Shown here in pieces: positions 17,203 through 26,667 of a DNA stretch of 64,000 bases. Position numbers and translations under genes: made by a program. The stretch lies in contig JAUHVL010000005.1 in NCBI GenBank assembly GCA_030425045.1, positions 62,001 through 126,000 of the forward strand. Direction: 5' to 3'. Below the pieces are notes generated by a model. It had not been told where the DNA came from and did no database searches. It saw only the letters and a program-made list of their open reading frames with translations. This DNA is from a bacterium (GTDB lineage Bacteria; Bdellovibrionota; Bacteriovoracia; Bacteriovoracales; Bacteriovoracaceae). Position 1 is the stretch's first letter, and each line of letters starts with the position of its first letter.

Positions 17203-18284
17203 ACCAACACCTTTTTGGTGGTATCTATAATAATAAAAAAGTCCTTGTTACCGGCCATACTGGTTTTAAAGGTTCTTGGCTTTGCTATTGGTTAGATAAA
17301 ATGGGTGCGGAAGTTTTAGGTTATTCCCTCCCTGCTCCAACGAATCCTAGTCATTTTGAATTACTCAACTCAAGTTATGAATCAGTCATTGCTGATATTA
17401 GAGAGACAAATCTTTTGAACGACACGTTCAAACGTTTTCAACCAGATATTGTTTTTCATATGGCCGCTCAGCCTCTCGTCAGACTCGCTTATGAGCTTAT
17501 AGACGAAACTTATGAAACAAATGTAATGGGAAGTTTGAGGGTTTATGAGGCTTGCCGACAAACAAAGAGTGTAAAATCTATTGTTAGTATTACGACAGAT
17601 AAGGTTTATGAAAACCTCGAAGAGGATCGAGGCTTTGTCGAGTCTGATCCTCTTGGAGGAAAAGATCCCTATAGTGCTTCAAAAGCGGCAATGGAAGTGA
17701 TGACGAACTCGTATCGTCACTCTTATTTTCATCACGATAAATTGTCAGAGCATAATAAAGTCTTAACAACGGTGAGAGCAGGAAATGTTATTGGTGGGGG
17801 AGATTGGTCTAAAGACAGGCTCATTCCTGACCTTATTCGTGCCTACCGTGAAAAGGAAACCGTTCTCATTCGTTCCCCACAAGCTGTTAGGCCTTGGCAA
17901 CACGTTTTAGAATGTTTGGCCGGTTATTTAGTGGTGGGACAAAAAAGTTTAAATGATGAAAGAATCGCAGATGCTTATAACTTTGGTCCCGACCTCAATG
18001 AAAAAATTACAGTAGAAGAGGTCATAAAAATTTTTAATCAATTTATCGCTGTCGATTATAAAATTGAAGCGGCTGATTTATTTGAATCGACAATGCTGAG
18101 ACTTAATTGTGAAAAAGCACAACAGGATCTTAAATGGAAACCCATTTGGAGCGCTGAAGAAGCCTTAAAAAGATCTGCAAGATGGTATAGAGATTTTTAC
18201 GAACAACGAGAATTAACTACTGAAAATGATCTTATGGATTATATCAATCAAGCTAAGGAGAGTGGACTTGAGTGGTGTAAGTAG
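17187..18284 (+). CDS. rfbG: CDP-glucose 4,6-dehydratase
   Basis: The 365-residue SDR has the NAD motif VTGHTGFKGSWL, the S/TTDKVYEN catalytic segment, and the DPYSASKAAMEV (YxxxK) motif that identifies CDP-glucose 4,6-dehydratases. It yields CDP-4-keto-6-deoxyglucose for the RfbH step. The start is GTG 17187, with GGAGA about 6 nt upstream and inside the end of rfbF. Later in-frame TTG 17196 has poorer spacing. Confidence 0.92.
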   Translation: MEDLVNQHLFGGIYNNKKVLVTGHTGFKGSWLCYWLDKMGAEVLGYSLPAPTNPSHFELLNSSYESVIADIRETNLLNDTFKRFQPDIVFHMAAQPLVRLAYELIDETYETNVMGSLRVYEACRQTKSVKSIVSITTDKVYENLEEDRGFVESDPLGGKDPYSASKAAMEVMTNSYRHSYFHHDKLSEHNKVLTTVRAGNVIGGGDWSKDRLIPDLIRAYREKETVLIRSPQAVRPWQHVLECLAGYLVVGQKSLNDERIADAYNFGPDLNEKITVEEVIKIFNQFIAVDYKIEAADLFESTMLRLNCEKAQQDLKWKPIWSAEEALKRSARWYRDFYEQRELTTENDLMDYINQAKESGLEWCK

Positions 18285-19092
18285 GGCCTTGGTTTCGGGG
18301 GGGACCGGATATCTCGGAAAATACCTTTGCGAGTTATTATTAAATAAAGGTATTGAGGTTGTCTGCTTAGTTCGTGAAACCTCAAATATAAGTTCACTTC
18401 CAGAAGGTGTGGTTACCATCTCTTCTTTAAATAAGATAAAGTCATGCCATTACTTTTTTCATCTCGCCACTTGTTATGGCCGTAATGGAGAATCAGATCA
18501 AGAAGTTAGAAAAGTTAATGTTGAATATCCAACAGAAATTTGTCAGAAGCTTGATGATGAGGCGATTGTTTTTAACTTTTCGACGTCATTACCGGCTAAC
18601 GTAAATATCTATGCCCAAACAAAATTTGAATTTTCAGATTATATGAATCATCTCAATAGGTTTAAAAAATTTATTAATCTCGAAGTTGAACAATTTTATG
18701 GACCTGCAGATAAGACTTTTATTGGAAGTATATTAAAGCATCTTCAAAAGAACACTCCAGAAATACCATTAACAGACGGAAGACAAAAAAGAGATTTTAT
18801 CTATATTGACGATCTTCTCAACGCCGTAGACTGTCTTCTTAATAACTTAAAGAAAATTGATTCGGGATATTCGAATATTTCGATTGGCTCCGGAAAAAGT
18901 TATTCCATTAAAGAAGTCGTAGAACTTCTAAAAGAATTAACGGGTTCATCGTCTCGTTTGGACTTTGGAAAAATTCCTTACCGAGCAAATGAGCCCTTAG
19001 AGCTAAAGGCCGATATTACTTTTCTCCAGTCTCTGGGTTGGGACACCAAAGTAGATCTTAAAGACGGTCTTCAAAAAACGATACAATATTAA
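18268..19092 (+). CDS. NAD-dependent sugar epimerase/reductase (CDP-paratose/abequose synthase-like)
   Basis: TTG 18268 is preferred because AAGGAG sits 7 nt upstream; an earlier in-frame ATG at 18226 would overlap rfbG by 59 nt. The 274-residue SDR has SGGTGYLGKYL for cofactor binding, Y-A-Q-T-K (YxxxK) in NIYAQTKFEF and RDFIYIDDLL typical of sugar reductases. In this context the likely reaction is 4-keto reduction of CDP-3,6-dideoxy-4-hexulose (RfbS/RfbJ role). The exact stereochemistry, paratose or abequose, is not readable, but the neighbouring 2-epimerase favours paratose. Confidence 0.75.
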   Translation: MSGVSRALVSGGTGYLGKYLCELLLNKGIEVVCLVRETSNISSLPEGVVTISSLNKIKSCHYFFHLATCYGRNGESDQEVRKVNVEYPTEICQKLDDEAIVFNFSTSLPANVNIYAQTKFEFSDYMNHLNRFKKFINLEVEQFYGPADKTFIGSILKHLQKNTPEIPLTDGRQKRDFIYIDDLLNAVDCLLNNLKKIDSGYSNISIGSGKSYSIKEVVELLKELTGSSSRLDFGKIPYRANEPLELKADITFLQSLGWDTKVDLKDGLQKTIQY

Positions 19093-19254
19093 ATTTGCCT
19101 TGAATGTAAGGCTCCAAAGACTTCTCCAAAGATACCTGACAGTCACCCAAATATATGAAATTACAATTATTTCTAGCTTTGCGCTCGGGTAAAGACAAAA
19201 TCAAGATAAACTCTTAATAAGTCGATAAGTACTAGAGATTTATACGAATTGAGA

Positions 19255-22098
19255 ATGAAAAATATTTTGTTTCACCTTTTATTGCTTTGCCTTTTTTCTC
19301 AGCAGGTGCTGGGCCTAGGCTCCTCTCAAGAATTTGGACTTGGTCCAAGGGGTGAACTTATTGTGAGTTCGACTCCAAGAACTCACGACGAAATTGATTT
19401 TAGAGCATTTTTAGATTTAGAAACGTCAGTAATTCATCATGCTTTTGAAAGTGATGATGAAGAGCTGGTCGATATGATTGAAGAAGTCATTATTGATTAT
19501 GAACAATATGACCCTATTGGTTCAAGCGAGGAAGATAAAACATATCTAGCGAACCGAATGAGAGAACGTCTTTTACACTTGAGGGAAAATCACCCTGATG
19601 TCTTTAGAAATATTCAAGCAGATAGGCAACGAAGGGAAGGTTATGACTTTAGTAATGAGGGATTACCAGCTTATTGTGAAAATTTTCCTTCGATCACGGG
19701 TGATGATCTTGAAATTTTTTATTCAGAGGCGGCGGGTAATCCAAATGATCCCATTTGTAGCCGAACAGTAGGCGAGCATATTGTCCATAATGATATTGGC
19801 CACGTCTCTAAAGTCATGCGAGAAATTCAAAATGAAGCACTTGCTCCACAGCTCGCAGATTTTCGCTCGGAAATGATGAGTGAGGTTGCCAAAGGTATCT
19901 TTCAACAAAGAGGAATTTATGGAGGACTTGAAGGGAACGCAAACTCTCTCTACCCAGCTTGTTTTAGTCCTTCTTCTGAATTTAATAATGAAAGTTTTCA
20001 AGCTTCCTTAAATGAATCTTTTAATGAGGCTCGCACGGCTGGCAGTAGAGACAGCGCCTCGAGAGAAAGTCTGATCAGATCAAGTATTGAAAGTATGATT
20101 TATCAAGAGGCACTTCGGGCCTATCAAGAGCACGCTCTTCCACCGCCTCCTGTTACGGCAAATCCTGGTGTCTTTCACTGTCGAACAAAATACGCCTTAA
20201 GTGAGGGAATTAGTTTTGAAGGGGTTGCAATGAATCCCATTTCAAATTGTCATAGTAATAGAATTGTCGTGCTTTATTTTCAAGATAATGATCAATGTGT
20301 AACTGCACATAACTCACTTATAAATGGTGATCGCCGTGAAGAATTTGAAACCTGTGTTCAAGAAAATCAAAATGCCACAACCCATACTGAAGCTCATACT
20401 CAGGTTGATCAGCTCTTAACATCTCAGATCGAAGAAACGCCACTTCTCTTTGGGCGAAATAGGCAGGGGCTTGGAAACGATTATATTTCGAGTATGGGAA
20501 GAAGTATTAAATCTTTGCCTGGTATGAATGATATTATTCGAAATATGGTTCCCCATATGCAAGGTGGTCTTTTAAATTTTAATAATAATTTTAATGCACT
20601 TTTAGGTGAAAATAACTCACAACTCGAAAGCATATATCAAGCGGCTCTTGATAATCAGGAACTTAATGGTGTGATTGATACTGAGATTGCTGATTATCAA
20701 CAGTCTCTCGATAATTCACTTAATGAGATGTGTGAAAATGGTGGTGAAAACCTTCATCATATTCCTGAGTTAGTTGAAACTGTACGACAAAATATGGTTG
20801 CAGATGCTTCAGGAGAAAGTGGTAGGGAAGAGGCCCTTGTCCGCTCACAACAAGTCGAATGTCATCTTTTAAGAGAAAATCCTCCAAGTGATACTGGAGG
20901 ACTTCATCCTGCAGTTTACTACCTTGGTATTGCTGGTGGTATTGCTCTTAGTTTTGCAAACCCACTTGTTGGAGGGGCTGTCATTTTAGCTGTTGAAGGT
21001 GCCAACGGATACTCTGCAATTACAACGACTCAAGGTCAACTAGAAGATATTCTAGCGTCTGCCCATGCGGGATTTAGTTCTCAAGAAAGAGTTATTGAGG
21101 CCCGTGATGCTAGAGATGGTGCTGTCATTGATCTTGTTTTAACTGGTGCCGGTGAAATTGTCGGTGTTGGAATCGGTGATGATATTCTAAGAGGCATTCG
21201 AGCAACAACAGGTGGAACAGATAATGCAACCACTACTGTGATAAGAGGTGGTGACGAAGCTACTGTTGCAACCAGAGCTGAGATACCCACGGGCCGTAAT
21301 GCTGATCAAGCTCCTTTGAATGCATCGACTATCCAACCAAGCTCTTTTAACAACCTAAGATTTAGTGCTCGAAACTCAAACCATCCTGAAGCAGAAGCAT
21401 TGCTTGCTGGTTTTAATTTTGATGTTGTTCCAGATGCATTTGGAGAAGGACAAAGAATGGGAGCAATGAATGTATCCTCAAGACTTGAAATGAAAAGAAA
21501 AATGGAAAAATATTACGAAAGTATCGGTAATGAAGAAGCACTAGTTAGAGTAAGAGCTGCAATGAGAGATAGGGACGCTCCAAATATTTATGTTCAATAT
21601 GACTTAGAACATCCCGAATTTCCTGACTCTGTATATATTTACATGTTAAGAAATGGTAGTGCCTCTCGCACTAAAGACGCAAATTTACCTATTCCAGGGG
21701 CAGGTAATTTCTTTTTACGTAAACTGGCGCAAGAACACCCTGGAAAACCGTTTATTTCCACTATGGGCTATGATAATGCTGCTGGTTTTAAAAATACTTT
21801 TCTAGAAGTTGCCAAGAACGGAATTGAAAACGTAGGTCCTGAAGAATTAACTCAAATGTTACAACGAATTCCAACGGTTAGAAGTTTTCCTGGTACTGTT
21901 CGATTTCAGCCTAAGTTTGATGAAGCAGGAGAGATTGTAGATATTTATGTCATAAGAGTGCCGGATTTAAACTCAAATACAACTACTATTGAAGGAGTTG
22001 ATGAGCTTCTTTCTGATTCAAATTTTAATAATTGGATTAACTCTTTACCAGATAGACCTGAGGATTATTTTAATAGAGAAAATTCTCTTTTTAACTAA
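19255..22098 (+). CDS. large secreted protein of unknown family (947 aa)
   Basis: ATG 19255 (two codons inside a TTG) starts a clear signal peptide (MKNILFHLLLLCLFSQQVLG). The mature protein is acidic and helical, with about ten scattered cysteines in the first 550 residues (for example PAYCENF, DPICSRT, VFHCRTK). A hydrophobic Gly/Ala-rich segment near 560-590 (GIAGGIALSFANPLVGGAVI) is followed by a distinct C-terminal region from about 695. The layout, secretion signal-helical body-hydrophobic segment-separate C-terminal domain, resembles large effector proteins. No domain was identified, and a role in the glycan locus is not shown. It stands alone between the dideoxysugar operon and a convergent glycosyltransferase. 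Confidence 0.7.
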   Translation: MKNILFHLLLLCLFSQQVLGLGSSQEFGLGPRGELIVSSTPRTHDEIDFRAFLDLETSVIHHAFESDDEELVDMIEEVIIDYEQYDPIGSSEEDKTYLANRMRERLLHLRENHPDVFRNIQADRQRREGYDFSNEGLPAYCENFPSITGDDLEIFYSEAAGNPNDPICSRTVGEHIVHNDIGHVSKVMREIQNEALAPQLADFRSEMMSEVAKGIFQQRGIYGGLEGNANSLYPACFSPSSEFNNESFQASLNESFNEARTAGSRDSASRESLIRSSIESMIYQEALRAYQEHALPPPPVTANPGVFHCRTKYALSEGISFEGVAMNPISNCHSNRIVVLYFQDNDQCVTAHNSLINGDRREEFETCVQENQNATTHTEAHTQVDQLLTSQIEETPLLFGRNRQGLGNDYISSMGRSIKSLPGMNDIIRNMVPHMQGGLLNFNNNFNALLGENNSQLESIYQAALDNQELNGVIDTEIADYQQSLDNSLNEMCENGGENLHHIPELVETVRQNMVADASGESGREEALVRSQQVECHLLRENPPSDTGGLHPAVYYLGIAGGIALSFANPLVGGAVILAVEGANGYSAITTTQGQLEDILASAHAGFSSQERVIEARDARDGAVIDLVLTGAGEIVGVGIGDDILRGIRATTGGTDNATTTVIRGGDEATVATRAEIPTGRNADQAPLNASTIQPSSFNNLRFSARNSNHPEAEALLAGFNFDVVPDAFGEGQRMGAMNVSSRLEMKRKMEKYYESIGNEEALVRVRAAMRDRDAPNIYVQYDLEHPEFPDSVYIYMLRNGSASRTKDANLPIPGAGNFFLRKLAQEHPGKPFISTMGYDNAAGFKNTFLEVAKNGIENVGPEELTQMLQRIPTVRSFPGTVRFQPKFDEAGEIVDIYVIRVPDLNSNTTTIEGVDELLSDSNFNNWINSLPDRPEDYFNRENSLFN

Positions 22099-23484
22099 CT
22101 AATTATTGCAATAAAAGAGACTAAAAACTTTTGATCGTTTTCTATTTTTCTCAGGCATAAGATTTAAGAGCCATTCAGGATAAGACAAATATTTGTTGGT
22201 ACAACTTTCTTTTGTTTGAAGAGTTTTAAAATAGTGAAACTTATTGGAGAAAACCCAGCCTTGAAAGCTTGTCTCTTTTGAAACCTTACGAAGTGTTATT
22301 GTTTGATCTCTAAGATATAATGTTAATGGTTTGGGGAAGTCGCCTAAGACCTGTACCTCTCTAATCTGATTATCCCAAATAAAGTGATAAAGGCCAATAG
22401 CACTAAAAGCTGGCTTGAGGCTCGCAACGGGTAGTAAGATGAAGTTTACAGTCATCGCAATCTTGAGAATGATATCTCTTTTCGGAATACGCTCTATCCA
22501 GACAGCAGAAATGAGAGGGAAAAACATGGCCAAGGGATATAGAAATCTCAGTTCTTTATGAGCGATAAAGCAATGGACAACAAAAAAGGGAATCATAAGC
22601 CACGTGATAAGACTTTTTGGTTTCTTTACCCAGTACCAAAATATCGAGGCAAACATAATGATACTTAATGGAGGAATGCCTTTAAGAAAAATTTTCTTAA
22701 AATAAAAATGCCAAGGATCTTCTCCAATTGAAGAGGCCACACCATCAATGATATTAAATTTCCAATAATTCCATGGGGTAAAACTAAAGCCACTATAAAA
22801 GTAACTATCGATGGCAATCATCAATGCTGAACCAAAGAGACCACCTAAAATAATTTGATGAACACCATCTCTTTTGAAAATGAATAACCAAAGAATGAGC
22901 GGTCCAATCATCGTTACCATTTGAAATCTCATAAAAAAACAAACGGCGAGAAAAAGTCCTGCATATAAAAAACTTTTTCTGTTTAAGATAAAATGAAGAG
23001 CGATGAGAAATAGTGAAATTCCAAAGTTTTCTGCGGTTGATCTGGCGTGAAAATAAGGAAAGAACCAAAAAAGTGTAAGAACCAAAATAGATATCTTTTT
23101 TTGAAAGGAAGTATCTAAAAAATAATCTTGGATCTTGATCAGTGACCAAATTCCGAAAAGGCCAAAAATAGAGGAGATAAGCCTCATCATTGTATTAATG
23201 ACAAAAGGGTTTTCTCCTCCAAGTAAAGTATAGGGTGAGATGGGAATCATATACAAAAGAGGTTGGATCCAGGGACGTATTTGCGCGGGGTATTCCCCTG
23301 GATTGAGAAAGCTCTCGTCCCATAAACCTAGTCCATATCCCGTATAGGCAAAGATACCCCCATACTCATCGAGTTTATGATGACCCTCTGAAAATATCAC
23401 GGCGATGAGGTGGAGAAAAATGGTAATAAAAAAAGAAATTTTAATTGTCTTTTCAACAGGAGTAGCTTGATCAAAGATAGACAT
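22099..23484 (-). CDS. GT22-like (ALG9/PIG-B type) membrane mannosyltransferase
   Basis: The 461-residue protein has about ten hydrophobic segments and an N-terminal HHKLDEYGGIFAYTGYGLG with the early acidic motif of GT-C transferases, plus QIRPWIQPLLY, typical of ALG9/GT22 family enzymes. These use a polyprenyl-phosphate sugar and act in the membrane. The chosen start (ATG 23484) avoids the overlap produced by ATG 23499, but both are possible. It is divergent from the next gene, with start codons that interleave. Confidence 0.75.
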   Translation of the reverse strand: MSIFDQATPVEKTIKISFFITIFLHLIAVIFSEGHHKLDEYGGIFAYTGYGLGLWDESFLNPGEYPAQIRPWIQPLLYMIPISPYTLLGGENPFVINTMMRLISSIFGLFGIWSLIKIQDYFLDTSFQKKISILVLTLFWFFPYFHARSTAENFGISLFLIALHFILNRKSFLYAGLFLAVCFFMRFQMVTMIGPLILWLFIFKRDGVHQIILGGLFGSALMIAIDSYFYSGFSFTPWNYWKFNIIDGVASSIGEDPWHFYFKKIFLKGIPPLSIIMFASIFWYWVKKPKSLITWLMIPFFVVHCFIAHKELRFLYPLAMFFPLISAVWIERIPKRDIILKIAMTVNFILLPVASLKPAFSAIGLYHFIWDNQIREVQVLGDFPKPLTLYLRDQTITLRKVSKETSFQGWVFSNKFHYFKTLQTKESCTNKYLSYPEWLLNLMPEKNRKRSKVFSLFYCNN

Positions 23485-24901
23485 GATATGCTTAAGCATG
23501 CTTAAAAACCGTGTTCAAATTTCGTTATTACTAGCAATAGTTTTATCATTTTTAGTCTTTTTAGGAAATGCTAAGTTTTTGATGAATCACTGCTTAAGTG
23601 TCTTTAATTACGGAATTTTTCAACAGGGCGTTTTTGAGCTCGCTGCAGGCAACTCCTTTAATCCAATGATGACTGTCCGAGGCCTTAAGCTTTTTAATGA
23701 TCATTTTCCTCCTATTTTATTTTTAACCGCACCTTTTATAAAAATCTTAAATTTTCATCCTTTATCATTATTGATTTGGGAATACTTATGGTTTATCGCA
23801 TTACTCTTTTTTGTCTATCGATCAAAAACACAGGAAAAGTGGCTCGCGCTATTAATGATTGTTTTTAGTAAGGGATTGCTTAAAGCTATGGAGTTGCCAG
23901 GTCATCCCGGAGTTTGGCCAGCGGTTATTCTTGCTTTTATTCCACTTTTTATCAAAAGAGAGCAATTTAAATATATAATGGTGGCCTTATGCTCACTCAT
24001 GCTTTTTAGAGAATCGTATGTCTTTATGTTTTTTGGACTATCTTTGTCCTATCTTTTTATCAATCGAGATCCTAAAAAGTTTTTGATGTTATTTCTTTTT
24101 GGGGTGGGCTTTTATCTTGGAATTTATAAAGGTAGGCCTTATTTTCTTGGGGAAATTTACGATTATGGTAATGAATTTATTAGTCAGCTAACGACGAGGC
24201 CATTCTCATATATTTGGGAAAGAACAGTAGGCTTTGATTATAAAGGACTTTTCAAAACATTTTATCCGTATCTCATTCCGCTTTTTTTAATTAGAAGCCG
24301 AAAGCTCGTTCTCCAAGTCTTTTTAATGCTATCACCTTTATTATTTTTGCATTTTTTGGCCAATAAATTTTCATTTCAGTACGGACCAATGTTTGCTGCT
24401 CCTATCTTAGGGTTAATTATTTTTTCCGGAGTAAATAAGAAAATCTGTGAAAACAAAAAACTCTTGTCATTAGTTTTAATCCTTTTTCTTGCTTCTTCTA
24501 TGGGACGCTATACAAAGATGGTAAAACGTTTAACTGGTAATTATTTTGGAGGGTGTGAAACAAGTACAAAAAAAGCTCTCTCAAGTGAAAAAATTTATCT
24601 TTTATTAGAGAAAGTTCCCCTTGAAGCATCCTTAATGGCCACGCCGGGTATCATACCGAGAATTTTAAAACCCGGGATGAATCTATATCACCCAGGAAGA
24701 GGGCATAATATTATTATTCTTGATCAATTTGAATATATGCTGATTGAAAGAAATGAAACAGGAGGAACATTGCCTCTTAAAAAAAATGATCTAGAAAAAA
24801 TTATTAATCAATGTCGTCCTTATGAGACAGAGCAATTGTATAAAGACCATTATTATTATTTTGCAAAAGGAAATTTTCCTAAATCATGTTTTTCATACTG
24901 A
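23483..24901 (+). CDS. DUF2079-like polytopic membrane protein (putative GT-C)
   Basis: The 472-residue protein has about ten membrane segments. Its N-terminal loop (LSVFNYGIFQQGVFELAAGN, then LKLFNDHFPPILF) matches DUF2079, a family of GT-C-like membrane proteins. It probably transfers a sugar from a lipid carrier to a surface glycan. The start could be ATG 23483 or ATG 23498; no ribosome site decides. Its last 23 nt overlap the convergent GT9 gene. Confidence 0.7.
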   Translation: MICLSMLKNRVQISLLLAIVLSFLVFLGNAKFLMNHCLSVFNYGIFQQGVFELAAGNSFNPMMTVRGLKLFNDHFPPILFLTAPFIKILNFHPLSLLIWEYLWFIALLFFVYRSKTQEKWLALLMIVFSKGLLKAMELPGHPGVWPAVILAFIPLFIKREQFKYIMVALCSLMLFRESYVFMFFGLSLSYLFINRDPKKFLMLFLFGVGFYLGIYKGRPYFLGEIYDYGNEFISQLTTRPFSYIWERTVGFDYKGLFKTFYPYLIPLFLIRSRKLVLQVFLMLSPLLFLHFLANKFSFQYGPMFAAPILGLIIFSGVNKKICENKKLLSLVLILFLASSMGRYTKMVKRLTGNYFGGCETSTKKALSSEKIYLLLEKVPLEASLMATPGIIPRILKPGMNLYHPGRGHNIIILDQFEYMLIERNETGGTLPLKKNDLEKIINQCRPYETEQLYKDHYYYFAKGNFPKSCFSY

Positions 24902-25862
24902 GTTCTGCTATCAACTGATCTGGTCCAAATTGATTGAGGCATATCATTTCAGGACACACACTTAGTCCACAATAATGAGCTTCTCTTGTTCTGCAGGTTA
25001 ACCCTTCAAGGTAATAGTAGGGGTTCTTTTCCGTATCATAAGGGTGCCATTCCCCAGGAGGCTCTGGTCCAAATAATGTATAAGAGGGAATACCGAGCGC
25101 AATGGCGAGATGTTTTAAGCCTGTATCATTTCCTATATAGAGTTTTGATCCAGCAAGTGCTTCAGGGAGTTCCTTGAGGGGTTTCTCCAAAAATTCGGCT
25201 TTAATATTATAACTGATAAGTTTTTCTTTAATTGCTTGATCAACCTTAGAAGGGGAAAGAGGAATAATGATGTCTTCTTCTAATTTGTGACTTAGTTCTG
25301 CAAAAAACTTTAAAGGCCACATCTTTGTTTCTCTTGTCGCCACAACTCCAAATATTATTTGATTTCTTTTTTGAGAATCGATTGTGAAAACAGGTTTGTA
25401 ATTTAAGTAATGTGGTATTTCTCCCCCAGAAAAAAAAGTCCACGCACCATCGAGATCTCTTTGAATATTTGATTTTATTTTTCCTTGATCTAAAACAGGT
25501 CCAGTACTTGTGTGATGATTATGATAAAAATAAGGTATTCCTTTCAGTTTACAATAGAGAGAAAAAAACTTACTCGTTCTTCCTGATTGAAACATTTCAA
25601 AGACACAATCTGGTTTGAGCGATGAGATGACTTTATAGTTACGCCACCAATCAGATAGACTTTTGAAATCTAAACCAATGACATGATCAATCCTCGTTGC
25701 AACTTTTTCAAAAAGAGGGGCAATCCATTTTGGGACAAGATAAGATATCGTTGCATTTGGGTAGAGCTCTTTGAGGTATTGTATCGTTGCCGTTCCGATA
25801 ATAGCATCACCCATGGCCCTATTTTTAACCACTAAAATATTAGAATAGGAGTTTTTCTTCAT
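24879..25862 (-). CDS. GT9 family (ADP-heptose:LPS heptosyltransferase-like)
   Basis: The 327-residue protein has the GT9 N-terminus ILVVKNRAMGDAIIGTATIQ and the C-terminal donor motif YIGNDTGLKHLAIALGIPSYTLFGPEPP, characteristic of WaaF/WaaC-like heptosyltransferases. It acts on the LPS core at the inner-membrane face. The cysteine-rich C-terminal region (TCRTREAHYCGLSVCPEM) is common in this family. It overlaps the convergent DUF2079 gene at the 3' end and is divergent from a WaaE-like transferase. Confidence 0.88.
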   Translation of the reverse strand: MKKNSYSNILVVKNRAMGDAIIGTATIQYLKELYPNATISYLVPKWIAPLFEKVATRIDHVIGLDFKSLSDWWRNYKVISSLKPDCVFEMFQSGRTSKFFSLYCKLKGIPYFYHNHHTSTGPVLDQGKIKSNIQRDLDGAWTFFSGGEIPHYLNYKPVFTIDSQKRNQIIFGVVATRETKMWPLKFFAELSHKLEEDIIIPLSPSKVDQAIKEKLISYNIKAEFLEKPLKELPEALAGSKLYIGNDTGLKHLAIALGIPSYTLFGPEPPGEWHPYDTEKNPYYYLEGLTCRTREAHYCGLSVCPEMICLNQFGPDQLIAELSMKNMI

Positions 25863-25908
25863 GTATAATTATACTAATTCAACTAAGTAAAAAAGTCTCT
25901 AGGTGACC

Positions 25909-26667
25909 ATGGTTAGTCTAAGTGCAGCAATAATTACATTAAATGAAGAGCAAAATATTGCCAGATGTATAAATTCACTTCAGGGAATTGCAGATGAGAT
26001 CATCGTTGTCGACTCTTTTTCTTCTGATAAAACAGAAGAAATTTGCATGAGCTTTAGTAATGTAAAGTTTTTTAAAAATAAATTTATAGGTCACATTCAG
26101 CAAAAGAACTATGCTTTCTCAAAAGCCTCTGGAGAATTTGTACTAGGTATTGATGCAGATGAAGTTGTAAGTCCAGAGCTAAGAAATTCGATTTTAAAAG
26201 TTAAAGAGAACCCAACGTCAAATTTCTATAGCTTTACGCGATTAAATAATTATGGAGGTCACTGGGTAAAACACTGTGGTTGGTATCCGGATATCAAGTT
26301 ACGATTAGTAAAAAAAGGAATGGCAAAGTGGGGTGGAGTTAACCCTCACGATATTTTATTACCCCAGACAAACGATGATACATCTTTTTTAACGGGAGAT
26401 TTACTTCACTATAGTTATGCTTCCATTGCAGATCATATAAATCAGACAAATAAATTTTCATCCATTGCAGCAGAATCTTTTTTTCGTGAGGGAAAAAGAA
26501 GTTCCGTTTTCCATATTTTAACGAGACCTCCACTCAAATTCTTGAAAGACTATATTCTAAAAGCGGGTTTTCTCGATGGTTGGAAAGGGTTAGTGATCTG
26601 CCTCATTAATGGTTTTTATACTTTTTTGAAATATTCAAAAATTTATGAGTTACAACGTAAAGAATGA
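25909..26667 (+). CDS. GT2 family, WaaE/KdtX-like LPS core glycosyltransferase
   Basis: The 252-residue protein starts at ATG 25909, preceded by TAGGTGA; GTG 25903 is possible. It has SAAIITLNEEQNIARCI, VVDSFSSDKTEEI and GIDADEVVSPEL (DxD-type), and the GWYPDIKLRLVKKG motif of WaaE-like enzymes. It probably adds a hexose to the inner core. Its last 25 nt overlap, antisense, the H-box microprotein at 26643-26807. Confidence 0.85.
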   Translation: MVSLSAAIITLNEEQNIARCINSLQGIADEIIVVDSFSSDKTEEICMSFSNVKFFKNKFIGHIQQKNYAFSKASGEFVLGIDADEVVSPELRNSILKVKENPTSNFYSFTRLNNYGGHWVKHCGWYPDIKLRLVKKGMAKWGGVNPHDILLPQTNDDTSFLTGDLLHYSYASIADHINQTNKFSSIAAESFFREGKRSSVFHILTRPPLKFLKDYILKAGFLDGWKGLVICLINGFYTFLKYSKIYELQRKE

